From contig JANPIS010000045.1 in NCBI GenBank assembly GCA_031425095.1, forward strand, positions 1 to 28,684: a DNA stretch of 28,684 bases. The letters are read 5' to 3'. Each line of letters starts with the position of its first letter. Positions within the stretch are counted from its first letter, which is position 1. Both the position numbers and the translations under genes were made by a program. This DNA is from JANNXQ01 sp031425095. GTDB taxonomy: Bacteria; Verrucomicrobiota; Verrucomicrobiia; Chthoniobacterales; Chthoniobacteraceae. The notes beneath the pieces are model-generated. The model ran no database searches and was not told where the DNA came from. It saw only the letters and a list, made by a program, of their open reading frames with translations. Of this stretch, positions 1 to 7,155 are shown piece after piece.

Positions 1-134
1 TCGGCTTCTATGATCAGGCGGAAGTGCGGAAGATTTCGGACGGCGCGGCGATCATTTGTTCCCTCATGGGCTTGCGCGTCGCGATCGGTCGCGACCTCGG
101 CGAGCACGTGCACGTCGAGAAGATCGCGGCCTGA
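1..134 (+). CDS. C-terminal end of an unrecognised protein (5' partial)
   Basis: The frame starting at base 3 is open from the window edge to a TGA at 132-134. It encodes 43 residues, beginning GFYDQAEVRKI and ending HVEKIAA. Composition and third-position GC look like normal coding sequence. I do not recognise the family from this fragment: it has no motif I can name, no membrane segment and no cysteine cluster. It runs in the same direction as the feo genes. The 160-bp gap before feoA suggests it is a separate unit. Its upstream sequence would be needed for a product name. Confidence 0.5.
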   Translation, partial: GFYDQAEVRKISDGAAIICSLMGLRVAIGRDLGEHVHVEKIAA

Positions 135-294
135 CGCGGGCCGTTCCGGGTAGCCTTCGAGGCTCCCGAGTGTCGGAGCGCGCACCTCCGAGTTTCTTCT
201 GCCGGCGGTGCTCTCGCCACCGCGTATTCTGCCCGACCTGCCGGAAAACAATTGCGACGAAATCTCAATAACTGCTAACCTCGTTGGGTAGCTC

Positions 295-540
295 ATGTCC
301 CAAACCGAACCGCCCACGGTCCTCAGCTCCCTCACCATCGGCCAGCGCGGCCGCGTGGCGGGTTTCACCATCCCGGCGGAGCAACGGCAGCGCTTGCTCG
401 AGATGGGTCTCACCATTGGCGCCGAGTGCGAGGTCGTGCGCTTCGCCCCGCTGGGCGACCCGATGGAGATCAAGGTCCGCGGCTACCACCTTTCCCTGCG
501 CAAGAGCGAGGCCGCCGGCGTGCAGGTTGAACGCCTCTGA
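295..540 (+). CDS. feoA: FeoA, ferrous iron transport accessory protein
   Basis: This 81-residue protein is the usual FeoA size. It shows the SH3-like beta-barrel pattern of the family: LSSLTIGQRGRVAGF near the N-terminus, RLLEMGLTIGAECEVV in the middle, and DPMEIKVRGYHLSLRK toward the end. FeoA is a small cytoplasmic protein thought to assist or regulate the FeoB Fe(II) transporter. The stop codon lies three bases before the feoB start, so the two genes are surely co-transcribed and probably translationally coupled. No convincing Fur box could be read in the 160 bp upstream, so iron control is plausible but not shown. The ATG at 295 is the only start that gives a full-length domain. Confidence 0.93.
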   Translation: MSQTEPPTVLSSLTIGQRGRVAGFTIPAEQRQRLLEMGLTIGAECEVVRFAPLGDPMEIKVRGYHLSLRKSEAAGVQVERL

Positions 541-543
541 CCG

Positions 544-2643
544 ATGGCTGCGTCCGCAAAAACGCCGGCCGGAGACGCCGTTCGCCACATCGCGATCGCC
601 GGCAATCCGAACTGCGGGAAGAGCACGATCTTCAATGCGTTGACCGGCCTCCGGCAGAAGGTCGGCAACTATCCGGGCGTGACGGTGGAAAAGAAGACCG
701 GACGCTTTTTCGGCAGTCACGGCGAGACGATGGAGCTGCTCGACCTGCCCGGCAGCTACAGCCTGCAGGTGCGTTCGCCGGATGAAGCGGTCGCGCGTGA
801 CGTACTGCTCGGCCGCCAGCCCGACACCCCGCGGCCCGACGCGGTCATCTGCGTCATTGATGCCTCGAATCTCGAGCGCAATCTCTACCTCGTGGCGCAG
901 ATGCTCGAGTTGCAGATTCCGGTCGTGGTCGCGCTGAACATGGTCGATGTCGCGGAGAAAAACGGCATGACCATCGATCTCATGGCGCTGCGCGAGAAGC
1001 TCGGCGTACCGGTGATCCCGATGATCGCGACCAAAGGGGTCGGCTTCATCGAACTCCGGCAGGCGCTCTCGCGTTCTCCGCTTCCACCGCCGCCGTATTG
1101 TGCGCAGATGCCGATCGTGCTCGAGCGCGAGACCATGGCGCTCGCGAAGCAGCTCCCGGTCGATGCCGAGGTCGCGCGCGGCGAAGCGTTGCTCCTGCTC
1201 ACGCTGCACGACGAGGCGCTCGACGCCATGGTCCACCACGATCGCATCGTCATCGCCGACACCAAGGCTGCACAGGCCCGGCTGCGGACCGCAGGCATCG
1301 ACCCCACCTCCGCGCCGGTCGAAGCGCGCTACCGCTGGATTGGTGAAGTCTGTGCCGCGGCCCTGCATCGCGGCAGCGGCATCTTTGGCCCGAGCGTTTC
1401 CGATCGGCTTGACGCCTGGCTCACCCACCGCGTCTGGGGCTGGGTCGCCTTCCTCGCGATGATGACGCTGATGTTCTTCTGCATCTTCACCGTCGCGGCG
1501 TATCCGATGGATTGGATCGACGCCGGCATCGGTGCGGTCGCTGAGTGGGTCGGGGGTCTGCTGCCGGAAAGTGATCTGCGCTCGCTGATCACCGACGGCG
1601 TCATTGCCGGCGTCGGCGGGGTCGTGATCTTTCTCCCGCAGATTCTCATCCTCTTCTTCTTCCTCGGGATCCTCGAGGACACCGGCTACATGGCGCGCGC
1701 GGCCTTCATCATGGACCGGCTCATGTCGAAGGTCGGGCTGCACGGCAAGTCGTTCATTCCGATGCTCAGCTCGTTCGCCTGTGCGATCCCGGGCATCATG
1801 GCTACCCGCACGATCGAGAATCGCAAGGACCGACTCGTGACCATCCTCGTGGCGCCGCTCATGAGCTGCTCCGCACGGCTCCCGGTGTATGCGCTCATGA
1901 TCGCCGTGCTCATCCCGATGGCTTCGGCGCTGCAAAAAGCGGGCATCATGCTCGGCATGTACATGCTCGGCATCGTCGCGGCGTTTGCGATGGCGTGGCT
2001 CTTTAAGAAGACCCTGCTCCGCGGCGAGACGCCGATGCTCCTGCTCGAGATGCCACCGTATCGGATGCCGGCCTGGCGGACGATCGTCGTGCGGATGTGG
2101 GAACGCGGTCTCCTCTTCCTGCGGCGTGCGGGCACCGTGATCCTTGCGCTCTCCGTGCTCCTCTGGGCGCTCGCGACGTATCCCAAACCGAAGGATCCCG
2201 AAACGTCGCCAGCCGATGCGATCGCGCACAGCTTCGCGGGCAAGATGGGTCACGCGATCGAGCCGATCATCCGCCCACTCGGCTACGACTGGAAGATCGG
2301 CATCGGCTTGATCGCGAGCTTTGCTGCGCGGGAAGTCTTTGTCGGCACGATGTCGATCGTTTATGCCGTCGAGAGCGGCGAAGAAGAGAACATCGAACCC
2401 CTGCGCGACACCATGCGTGCCGAGCGACACGACGACGGCTCGCCGGTTTTCACCCCGCTCGTTTGCGTCGGGCTCATGGTCTTCTACGTTCTCGCCATGC
2501 AATGCATCAGCACCGTGGCCATCGTCCGGCGCGAGACGAACTCCTGGCGCTGGCCCCTCTTTCAGATCGCCTACATGACGGGCCTCGCGTGGATCGGTGC
2601 GCTCGTCGTGTATCAAGGAGGTCGCCTTCTCGGCTGGCAATGA
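544..2643 (+). CDS. feoB: FeoB, Fe(II) transporter with N-terminal G domain
   Basis: This 699-residue inner-membrane protein imports ferrous iron. The N-terminal G domain has G1 GNPNCGKST (residues 20-28), a G2 region GNYPGVTVE (41-49), G3 DLPG (67-70) and G4 NMVD (132-135). A helical spacer follows, then hydrophobic segments from about residue 296. Family hallmarks in the membrane part include LEDTGYMARAAF (about 377-388), GKSFIPMLSSFACAIPG (401-417) and PLMSCSARLPVY (438-449). The length is within the usual FeoB range, and no key motif is missing. The gene begins three bases after feoA. Its TGA overlaps the ATG of the next small gene as ATGA, making a three-gene operon. Confidence 0.96.
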   Translation: MAASAKTPAGDAVRHIAIAGNPNCGKSTIFNALTGLRQKVGNYPGVTVEKKTGRFFGSHGETMELLDLPGSYSLQVRSPDEAVARDVLLGRQPDTPRPDAVICVIDASNLERNLYLVAQMLELQIPVVVALNMVDVAEKNGMTIDLMALREKLGVPVIPMIATKGVGFIELRQALSRSPLPPPPYCAQMPIVLERETMALAKQLPVDAEVARGEALLLLTLHDEALDAMVHHDRIVIADTKAAQARLRTAGIDPTSAPVEARYRWIGEVCAAALHRGSGIFGPSVSDRLDAWLTHRVWGWVAFLAMMTLMFFCIFTVAAYPMDWIDAGIGAVAEWVGGLLPESDLRSLITDGVIAGVGGVVIFLPQILILFFFLGILEDTGYMARAAFIMDRLMSKVGLHGKSFIPMLSSFACAIPGIMATRTIENRKDRLVTILVAPLMSCSARLPVYALMIAVLIPMASALQKAGIMLGMYMLGIVAAFAMAWLFKKTLLRGETPMLLLEMPPYRMPAWRTIVVRMWERGLLFLRRAGTVILALSVLLWALATYPKPKDPETSPADAIAHSFAGKMGHAIEPIIRPLGYDWKIGIGLIASFAAREVFVGTMSIVYAVESGEEENIEPLRDTMRAERHDDGSPVFTPLVCVGLMVFYVLAMQCISTVAIVRRETNSWRWPLFQIAYMTGLAWIGALVVYQGGRLLGWQ

Positions 2644-2810
2644 ACCCAATCCTCGACCAGATCCTCGTGGCCGGGCTCGTGATCGGAGCAGCCGCTTTCT
2701 TCGTCGTGCGGTTCCTGCGGAGACGTGCCTCGGGGAAAGCATGCGCGAGTGACTGCGGCTGCAGCGCAACGAAGCCGAAGGCCGAGGGCGCCGGGAACTC
2801 CGTGTCATAA
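2640..2810 (+). CDS. Small Cys-rich single-span membrane protein of the feo operon
   Basis: This 56-residue protein starts inside the feoB stop (ATGA overlap), which implies translational coupling. It has one N-terminal membrane segment (about residues 6-25), a basic RFLRRR stop-transfer stretch, and a short cytoplasmic tail with a CASDCGC cysteine cluster (about 35-41). This layout matches the small FeoB-associated Cys-rich membrane proteins (FeoC-position proteins) found after feoB in many bacteria. Their role is not settled; binding iron or an Fe-S cluster near FeoB is an inference. A perfect AAGGAGGT lies at 2615-2622, 17 bases before the start, which is too far for normal use. Confidence 0.8.
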   Translation: MNPILDQILVAGLVIGAAAFFVVRFLRRRASGKACASDCGCSATKPKAEGAGNSVS

Positions 2811-2882
2811 CCGAATTCCGGGTTGCGCTCGGGGTGCGTCTGCCTAACCTCCCGCTTAGTTCTTTCCGTATCGTTCAAATTT

Positions 2883-3001
2883 GCATCAAGAGAGACTCAG
2901 CCCTGCGGCTGGGTCCGCCAACCTGGTTGGAGAAAACCAAGGTGGATGCCCGCGACTGGATCGCCGGGCGATGTGCGCGCCGGATTCGTCTGCCGGTCGC
3001 G
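2883..3001 (+). ncRNA. Candidate structured RNA or leader (series of hairpins) upstream of the small arm-domain gene
   Basis: After the feo operon this non-coding stretch packs four hairpins into 120 bases. H1 pairs 2895-2902 with 2907-2914 (8 bp, one G-U). H2 pairs 2918-2928 with 2935-2945 (nine to ten pairs with two bulged A). H3 pairs 2960-2964 with 2968-2972. H4 pairs 2976-2983 with 2993-3001 (8 bp, one bulged U). GCATC at 2883-2887 can also pair with GATGC at 2945-2949 and enclose H1 and H2. The order ATCAAGAGAG, hairpin, CCAACCT...AAGGTGG recalls the SAM-I/SAM-IV riboswitch core, but the P3 internal loop of those RNAs is not present. Treat this as a structural candidate only; GC-rich DNA folds easily by chance. 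Confidence 0.3.
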
Positions 3002-3042
3002 AAACCGATTTCTCCCGCGATGCAGCATCCTCAACGCTCATC

Positions 3043-3261
3043 ATGCACCAGCTATCTCTCCGGGTGAACCCGGACAATCCAAACCACCACCTCTGGAACA
3101 ACAACGGCACGTGGTTCATTCACTACGTCGTGCATCCCACGCCGTTCACGAAGGATCGCGTTCGCCGATCCCTTCGCACGAAGTCTCTCGCGGAAGCCCG
3201 CGCTCGTCGCGATGCCATCCTCGCCCCCGCCGTGCGTGAGACGCTCGCCCTCGCGGCTTAG
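3043..3261 (+). CDS. Small stand-alone protein resembling an integrase arm DNA-binding domain
   Basis: This 72-residue protein contains NGTWFIHYVVHP, then a basic stretch KDRVRRSLRTKSLAEARARRDAIL. The pattern (aromatic strand, basic turn, S-L-x-T, then a helix with A-x-x-x-R-D) is that of the N-terminal arm-type DNA-binding domain of tyrosine recombinases. No SAM-like or catalytic domain follows, since a stop codon ends the gene at 3261. It is either a free-standing small DNA-binding protein or the remnant of an integrase. Nothing downstream looks like a recombinase remainder: the convergent acetyltransferase gene overlaps its last four bases. The start at 3043 was chosen because residues upstream in this frame look non-coding and fall in the hairpin region. 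Confidence 0.6.
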   Translation: MHQLSLRVNPDNPNHHLWNNNGTWFIHYVVHPTPFTKDRVRRSLRTKSLAEARARRDAILAPAVRETLALAA

Positions 3262-3833
3262 CTGCGATTCACGAGTCGCGGATGCTCCCGCCGCAACAGG
3301 GCGTACATCTTCGCATCGTGGATCGCCTCCCCGACCATCAGGCGTTGACCTTGGACGCCTTCGAATGTCGCACCGACGCTCTCGGCCACTCGCTGGCTCG
3401 GCCCATTTCCGACAGCCACCACGATCTCCATGCGGTTCAGTCCGAGCATCTCGAATCCAAACGCTGCCAGCAGCTCCACTGCCTGGCGCGCGGCGCCGAG
3501 CCGGAGCTTCGACGCACGGACCCAGTAGCCGAGATTGCAAACCTGATCCTTCCGGTTGATTTCGTTCAGCCCCGCGCAACCCGCGAACGCACCGTCTTCG
3601 CGATCGTAGATTTGGAACTCGTAGGAGCGGTCCCGTTCCCACGATTGAATCGCGTCGTGGACCCACGCCGTCGCGTCCTTCGCACTGTAGTCCGGCGTCA
3701 GCCAGGCCATCCACGGCGCGACGTGCGCCTTCGACTCGATCGCCGCGCCCAAGAGCGCTTCCACGCTATCTTCAGTGTAAGCGCGAAGCTCAAAGCGAAA
3801 GCCATCCGTCGAAAGTGTCCGGCGCGCGATCAT
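3258..3833 (-). CDS. GNAT-family N-acetyltransferase (RimJ/RimL type)
   Basis: The protein has 191 residues. It has the RimJ/RimL layout: an N-terminal strand with L-R-A-Y (about 16-19), a central YEFQIYDREDGAFAGCAGLN strand-turn-strand (71-90), then LGYWVRASKLRLGAARQAVE (101-120) as the acetyl-CoA-binding region. LGLNRMEIVVAVGNGPSQRVAESVG (about 131-155) is the typical C-terminal signature. The usual R-G-x-G-x-A loop is degenerate here (RLGAAR). Substrate cannot be told from sequence; members acetylate protein N-termini or small amines. Its ATG overlaps the TGA of the riboflavin synthase gene (ATGA), so the two are translationally coupled. Its 3' end overlaps the convergent small gene by four bases. 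Confidence 0.85.
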   Translation of the reverse strand: MIARRTLSTDGFRFELRAYTEDSVEALLGAAIESKAHVAPWMAWLTPDYSAKDATAWVHDAIQSWERDRSYEFQIYDREDGAFAGCAGLNEINRKDQVCNLGYWVRASKLRLGAARQAVELLAAFGFEMLGLNRMEIVVAVGNGPSQRVAESVGATFEGVQGQRLMVGEAIHDAKMYALLRREHPRLVNRS

Positions 3834-4444
3834 CGCGAGCTTCCCGTCCCAGCGAGCAGCGGACTCAGCATGCGCTCGACGTATTTCGCCAGCAGATCGA
3901 ATTCGAGATTCACCCGATCACCTGCTTTCCGCGCCCTCAGATTCGTCACCTCCAGCGTGTGCGGGATGATCCATACGACGAAGCTCGTCGCCTTCACTTC
4001 CGCCACCGTCAGGCTGATGCCATCGATCGCGATCGAGCCCTTGTACACGACATACATCGCGAACTCTGGCGGAAGACGGATCTCCAGCCGGTGATCCGCA
4101 CCCATGCGCTCAAAGGCGAGTACCTCGGTCGCACCATCGACGTGACCTTGCACAAAATGCCCGCCGAGCCGCGCGTGCGCCGCGAGGGCGCGCTCGAGAT
4201 TCACCAACGCGCCGGGCCGCGCGTCACGCAGGCTGGTGCGCTCCAAAGTTTCGCGCAGCAGATCGAAAGAAAGCGTCTTGCCCTCCCGCGCCGTCACGGT
4301 GAGGCAGCAGCCATTCACCGCGATGCTATCGCCAATCTTCGCATCACTGCCGACGAGCGGAGCCCGCACGGAGAGACGCGCGCCATGCTCAGAGAGGGAC
4401 AGCGCGGCGACCTCTCCGCATTCTTCGACAAGTCCGGTGAACAT
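3830..4444 (-). CDS. ribE: Riboflavin synthase, alpha chain
   Basis: Riboflavin synthase converts two 6,7-dimethyl-8-ribityllumazine molecules to riboflavin plus a pyrimidinedione, the last step of vitamin B2 synthesis. The 204-residue protein starts with the diagnostic MFTGLVEE. It contains the two internally repeated lumazine-binding barrels: NGCCLTV (44-50), VNLERALAAHARLGGHFVQGHVDG (about 81-104) and the second-barrel KGSIAIDGISLTV (135-147). Length and motifs are normal. Longer upstream starts exist in frame, but residue 1 at MFTG matches the family. The gene is not next to other rib genes here; it precedes a GNAT gene with a 4-bp overlap. Confidence 0.95.
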   Translation of the reverse strand: MFTGLVEECGEVAALSLSEHGARLSVRAPLVGSDAKIGDSIAVNGCCLTVTAREGKTLSFDLLRETLERTSLRDARPGALVNLERALAAHARLGGHFVQGHVDGATEVLAFERMGADHRLEIRLPPEFAMYVVYKGSIAIDGISLTVAEVKATSFVVWIIPHTLEVTNLRARKAGDRVNLEFDLLAKYVERMLSPLLAGTGSSR

Positions 4445-4497
4445 GATCATCAAAACTAGGGGATCACGCTGCCGTCGTCCACGCACCAAAACTTCCG

Positions 4498-5252
4498 CTA
4501 GTGAAACGGGGAAAGGAACACCCGCATGACATTCACCCGCCCGCCGGGAAAGTACCAACGCTTCTCAAACTCGAAGCTGCGCTGATCCGCGCGGTAGAGC
4601 AGCCAGCTCGCGCGGCTCGGGTAGTTCGGATCGTACACCTTGAAACGCACGTTGCCTCCGGGCTCCGGCGTGGCGTCGTAGGCGACGACGACGTGGTTCA
4701 TGTGCGGAAAACGCGCGAGGTAGAGGGCGCGCAGCCGCCCTCCACCGATCGACGCTTGCAGCCATTCCGCCGCCGCCGCCTGCCAGCCCGCAGGTGGCCC
4801 ATGCACATGCGCCAGTTGCCCACCCGCAGATAGGTGGGCAGCCAGTTTCCGAGGTTCTCTTTCAGCAAACCTTCGTAGGCCACGGAAAAACCGCGCAGGT
4901 CCGCAAAGCCGGAGAAGACGATTCGCTCCCGAGGCCCGCTCGCCCACACGGGAATCCGGCAGAGCCGCTTGAGCCGCACGCGATACTCTTCGCGCGAAAG
5001 CTTCGCCTGCTTCGGCTCGAAGCGCGCGAACTGATGGAACTGCAGCACCGCCCGCGCGAGCACGAAACAGCGATGACTGTACTCGACCGGCTTTTCACGC
5101 AGCGAAATGTGGAGCTGCCCCTGTTCATCCACGCCGTAAGCCAGCGCCGTGTCGTTTGAGAAGGCGAAGGTGTCGCGCCGCAGATCGAAGTCCCTCGCCC
5201 GCGCAGGCAACACGAGCACGAGAAGCGCGAGGTAACGGAGAAACACCGGCAC
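4498..5252 (-). pseudogene. Secreted protein of unknown function, interrupted by a one-base frameshift
   Basis: Two overlapping frames together read as one protein of about 251 residues. The upstream frame starts at GTG 5252 (or GTG 5246), has a signal-peptide-like stretch FLRYLALLVLVLPARA, and runs sensibly to NWRMCMGH near 4795. The downstream frame continues with AGWQAAAAEWLQASIGGG and ends PGGRVNVMRVFLSPFH at 4498. Outside these parts each frame turns Arg-rich and implausible. One added base at the run near 4793-4795 joins them as MGH-x-AGWQ. The C-terminal half has HMNHVVVAYDA followed by KVYDPNYP, a pattern seen in papain-like cysteine peptidase folds, but I cannot assign a family. It could be a real mutation or an assembly error in a homopolymer. 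Confidence 0.6.
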
Positions 5253-5308
5253 CCACGCACCAGCGCTGGAGCGTCGCAAGCTGTCAACCCCGGACCAGCC
5301 TGCCGCCA

Positions 5309-6034
5309 CTACTTCCCGACCGATGCGAAGCGGGAACTGACAAAGTCCCAGTTCACCACGTTCTGGAAGGCGGCTACATATTCCACCCGGCGGTTCTGAT
5401 ATTTGAGGTAGTAGGCATGCTCCCACACGTCGAGCCCGAGCAGCGGCACCGCGCCAGTCGAGAGTGGTGAGTCCTGGTTCGGCAATCCATCGATCGCGAG
5501 CTTGCCGTCCCGCCACACCAGCCAGGCCCAGCCGCTGCCAAACACCTTCATCGCCGCTGACGCGAACGCTTCCCGGAACTTATCCAGACTCCCGAAGGTC
5601 TTATCGATCGCTCCGCCCAATTCACCGACTGGCTTGCCACCTTCGTTCTTCTTCAAAGTCTGCCAGAAATAGGCGTGATTCGCGTGTCCGCCGCCATGGT
5701 TGCGCACCGCCGTGCGGATCGTCTCCGGCACAGAGTTGAGGTCTTTCAGGATGTCTTCGATCGCTTTCTTCCCGAGCTCCGGAGCCTGCGCGACGGCTTC
5801 GTTGAGTTTGCTCACGTAGGCGGCGTGGTGCTTGTCGTGATGGATCTTCATCGTCTCGGCATCGATGTGCGGCTCGAGCGCATCGTAGTCATAACCGAGC
5901 GGTGGCAATTTAAAGACGCCCTCCGCCGCTGGGGCTGCCGCAGGCGGCGCTTGGGCGCGGAGCGCGGTCGGAGTGAGGGCGATGGCGCCGGAGGTGAGGG
6001 CCATGGTCTTGAGGGCATTGCGTCGGGAGATCAT
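5309..6034 (-). CDS. sodA: Exported superoxide dismutase, Fe/Mn family, Mn-type residues
   Basis: The enzyme converts superoxide to oxygen and hydrogen peroxide. The 241-residue protein has a twin-arginine-like leader, SRRNALKTMAL followed by a hydrophobic stretch and A-L-R-A (about 1-27), then a Pro/Ala linker and the mature enzyme from about residue 41. Expected metal ligands are present: H65 (KIHHDKHH), H120 (GGGHANHAYFW), D202 and H206 (DVWEHAYY). GGGHANH and NQDSPL (Q187) are typical of manganese rather than iron enzymes, though metal use cannot be proven from sequence. It lies 94 bp downstream of the DUF1080 gene and 56 bp upstream of the frameshifted gene. Confidence 0.93.
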   Translation of the reverse strand: MISRRNALKTMALTSGAIALTPTALRAQAPPAAAPAAEGVFKLPPLGYDYDALEPHIDAETMKIHHDKHHAAYVSKLNEAVAQAPELGKKAIEDILKDLNSVPETIRTAVRNHGGGHANHAYFWQTLKKNEGGKPVGELGGAIDKTFGSLDKFREAFASAAMKVFGSGWAWLVWRDGKLAIDGLPNQDSPLSTGAVPLLGLDVWEHAYYLKYQNRRVEYVAAFQNVVNWDFVSSRFASVGK

Positions 6035-6127
6035 AGGAAGATGAAGAGTTGAGTGTTTGGCAGCAGGGCAAGCGGGTGGCCGAAGTTCCAGCGCGCGGAG
6101 GCGTCTGACTGTGTCGGCCTGATTTCG

Positions 6128-6832
6128 TTAGAGATTCTTCAACTGGATGTCTTTGAATTCCACCACCATCGGTGGACCACTGTGAATTTGCAGGGCGAGA
6201 ATGCCAGCCATGGATCGGGCCTTGGTGTCATTGTCCGTCAACTCGATCGTCTTATGCCCGTTCAGCCAATGCTCGAGATGGTTGCCGCGCGCGATGATCC
6301 GATACTCGTTCCAATCCTTCTCGCGATAGTAACCCCGGTCGATAAACTCGCGCTTCGTGGCCAGTTGTCCGCTCACCTTCGGCTTCCCATCGGCCTGGAC
6401 CTCGACGATCTCGCCGACATTCGCGAGATACTTCCGCCCCTTCTCTTCGTAGAGAAATCCAACCTTCCCCTGCTTGTTCTCGATCTCCGCCTGATATCCG
6501 GACACGACCCACTTGCCTTGATCCCTGCTGCGATACTGCACGCCCGAATTCCCGTTTTGGATGCGGAACTGCAGCCGGAGCTCGAAATCCTTGAGCGCGC
6601 CTCCGCGCCAGATCAGGAAGGTATTGCCCGTCGGTAGCGCCTGGAGCGTCGTCTCCCCCCGGATCACTCCCGCCTTCGCGCTCCAAAACCGCGGATCGCC
6701 ATCCCACCCCGTGAGATCCTGGCCATTGAAAATGGACTGGAATCCGTCCGCGCCCGCGACCCTCGCCAATCCGAGAACGCCGAACACAATTGCAGCGATG
6801 AGCGGGGAACGGCGCACAGCGAAAGTGAACAT
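6128..6832 (-). CDS. Secreted DUF1080 (3-keto-disaccharide hydrolase-like) protein
   Basis: The protein has 234 residues, with an N-terminal signal peptide (RRSPLIAAIVFGVLGLARVAGA, cleavage near residue 28). One DUF1080 jelly-roll domain then covers the rest. Visible family features are FQSIFNGQDLTGWDGDPRFW near its start, FELRLQFRIQNGNSGVQYRS (about 83-102), SGYQAEIEN and the C-terminal GILALQIHSGPPMVVEFKDI. The domain resembles concanavalin-like glycoside-binding folds; some members hydrolyse 3-keto-glycosides, so a sugar-related exported role is likely but untested here. An in-frame ATG at 6892 would add 20 residues. I prefer 6832 because it puts the signal peptide at the true N-terminus. 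Such genes are very common in Planctomycetes and Verrucomicrobia. Confidence 0.88.
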   Translation of the reverse strand: MFTFAVRRSPLIAAIVFGVLGLARVAGADGFQSIFNGQDLTGWDGDPRFWSAKAGVIRGETTLQALPTGNTFLIWRGGALKDFELRLQFRIQNGNSGVQYRSRDQGKWVVSGYQAEIENKQGKVGFLYEEKGRKYLANVGEIVEVQADGKPKVSGQLATKREFIDRGYYREKDWNEYRIIARGNHLEHWLNGHKTIELTDNDTKARSMAGILALQIHSGPPMVVEFKDIQLKNL

Positions 6833-7095
6833 GAGAGTGAGCTGATACGCCAACCTTCGGATCGCAGCAAGCGCCACAGGGCGACACGTCATCCGAGGAG
6901 ATAGGCGAGGGATTTTGAAATTGTAACGTGAGCTGCGATGGACGGCGCGTCCGATCGCGCTCTTGGAATTTGACCCCGATCAGGACAGCCGGACCCCGGA
7001 GCGAAGGCCGCAATCCAAGTTTGAGCCTCTTCCTGCGGAACACGCTTCGGTTTACCCCTCGTCCCGAGCCTTAACCGAGCAGCATTCCGAAAACA

Positions 7096-7130
7096 GACCG
7101 CCGCAGCCGGATTTCCCAGCTGCGGCGGTC
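7096..7130 (-). terminator. Intrinsic terminator of the PATR gene
   Basis: A perfect 12-bp GC-rich stem (7096-7107 pairing with 7119-7130) with an 11-base loop lies 26 bp past the PATR stop codon. On the minus strand it is followed by TGTTTTC, a short U tract, so it is oriented to end transcription of the large minus-strand gene. Confidence 0.75.
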
Positions 7131-7155
7131 GCAAGTGTTGCTGAGGCGCTGCCGA

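Noticed and set aside
135..294. Search for a Fur box or strong promoter before feoA
   Set aside because: Only a very weak TTGCGA/TAACCT pair was found and nothing close to the palindromic Fur consensus.
265..2808. Very long minus-strand open frame (847 codons) opposite feoA-feoB
   Set aside because: It is Arg/His/Glu-rich with no domain and is the mirror of GC-rich feoB codon use; feoB has every family motif.
2883..2949. A straightforward SAM-I riboswitch call
   Set aside because: The core GGCAACC is altered, the kink-turn/P2 and the asymmetric P3 loop are not present, and no methionine or SAM gene follows. It is kept only as a structural candidate.
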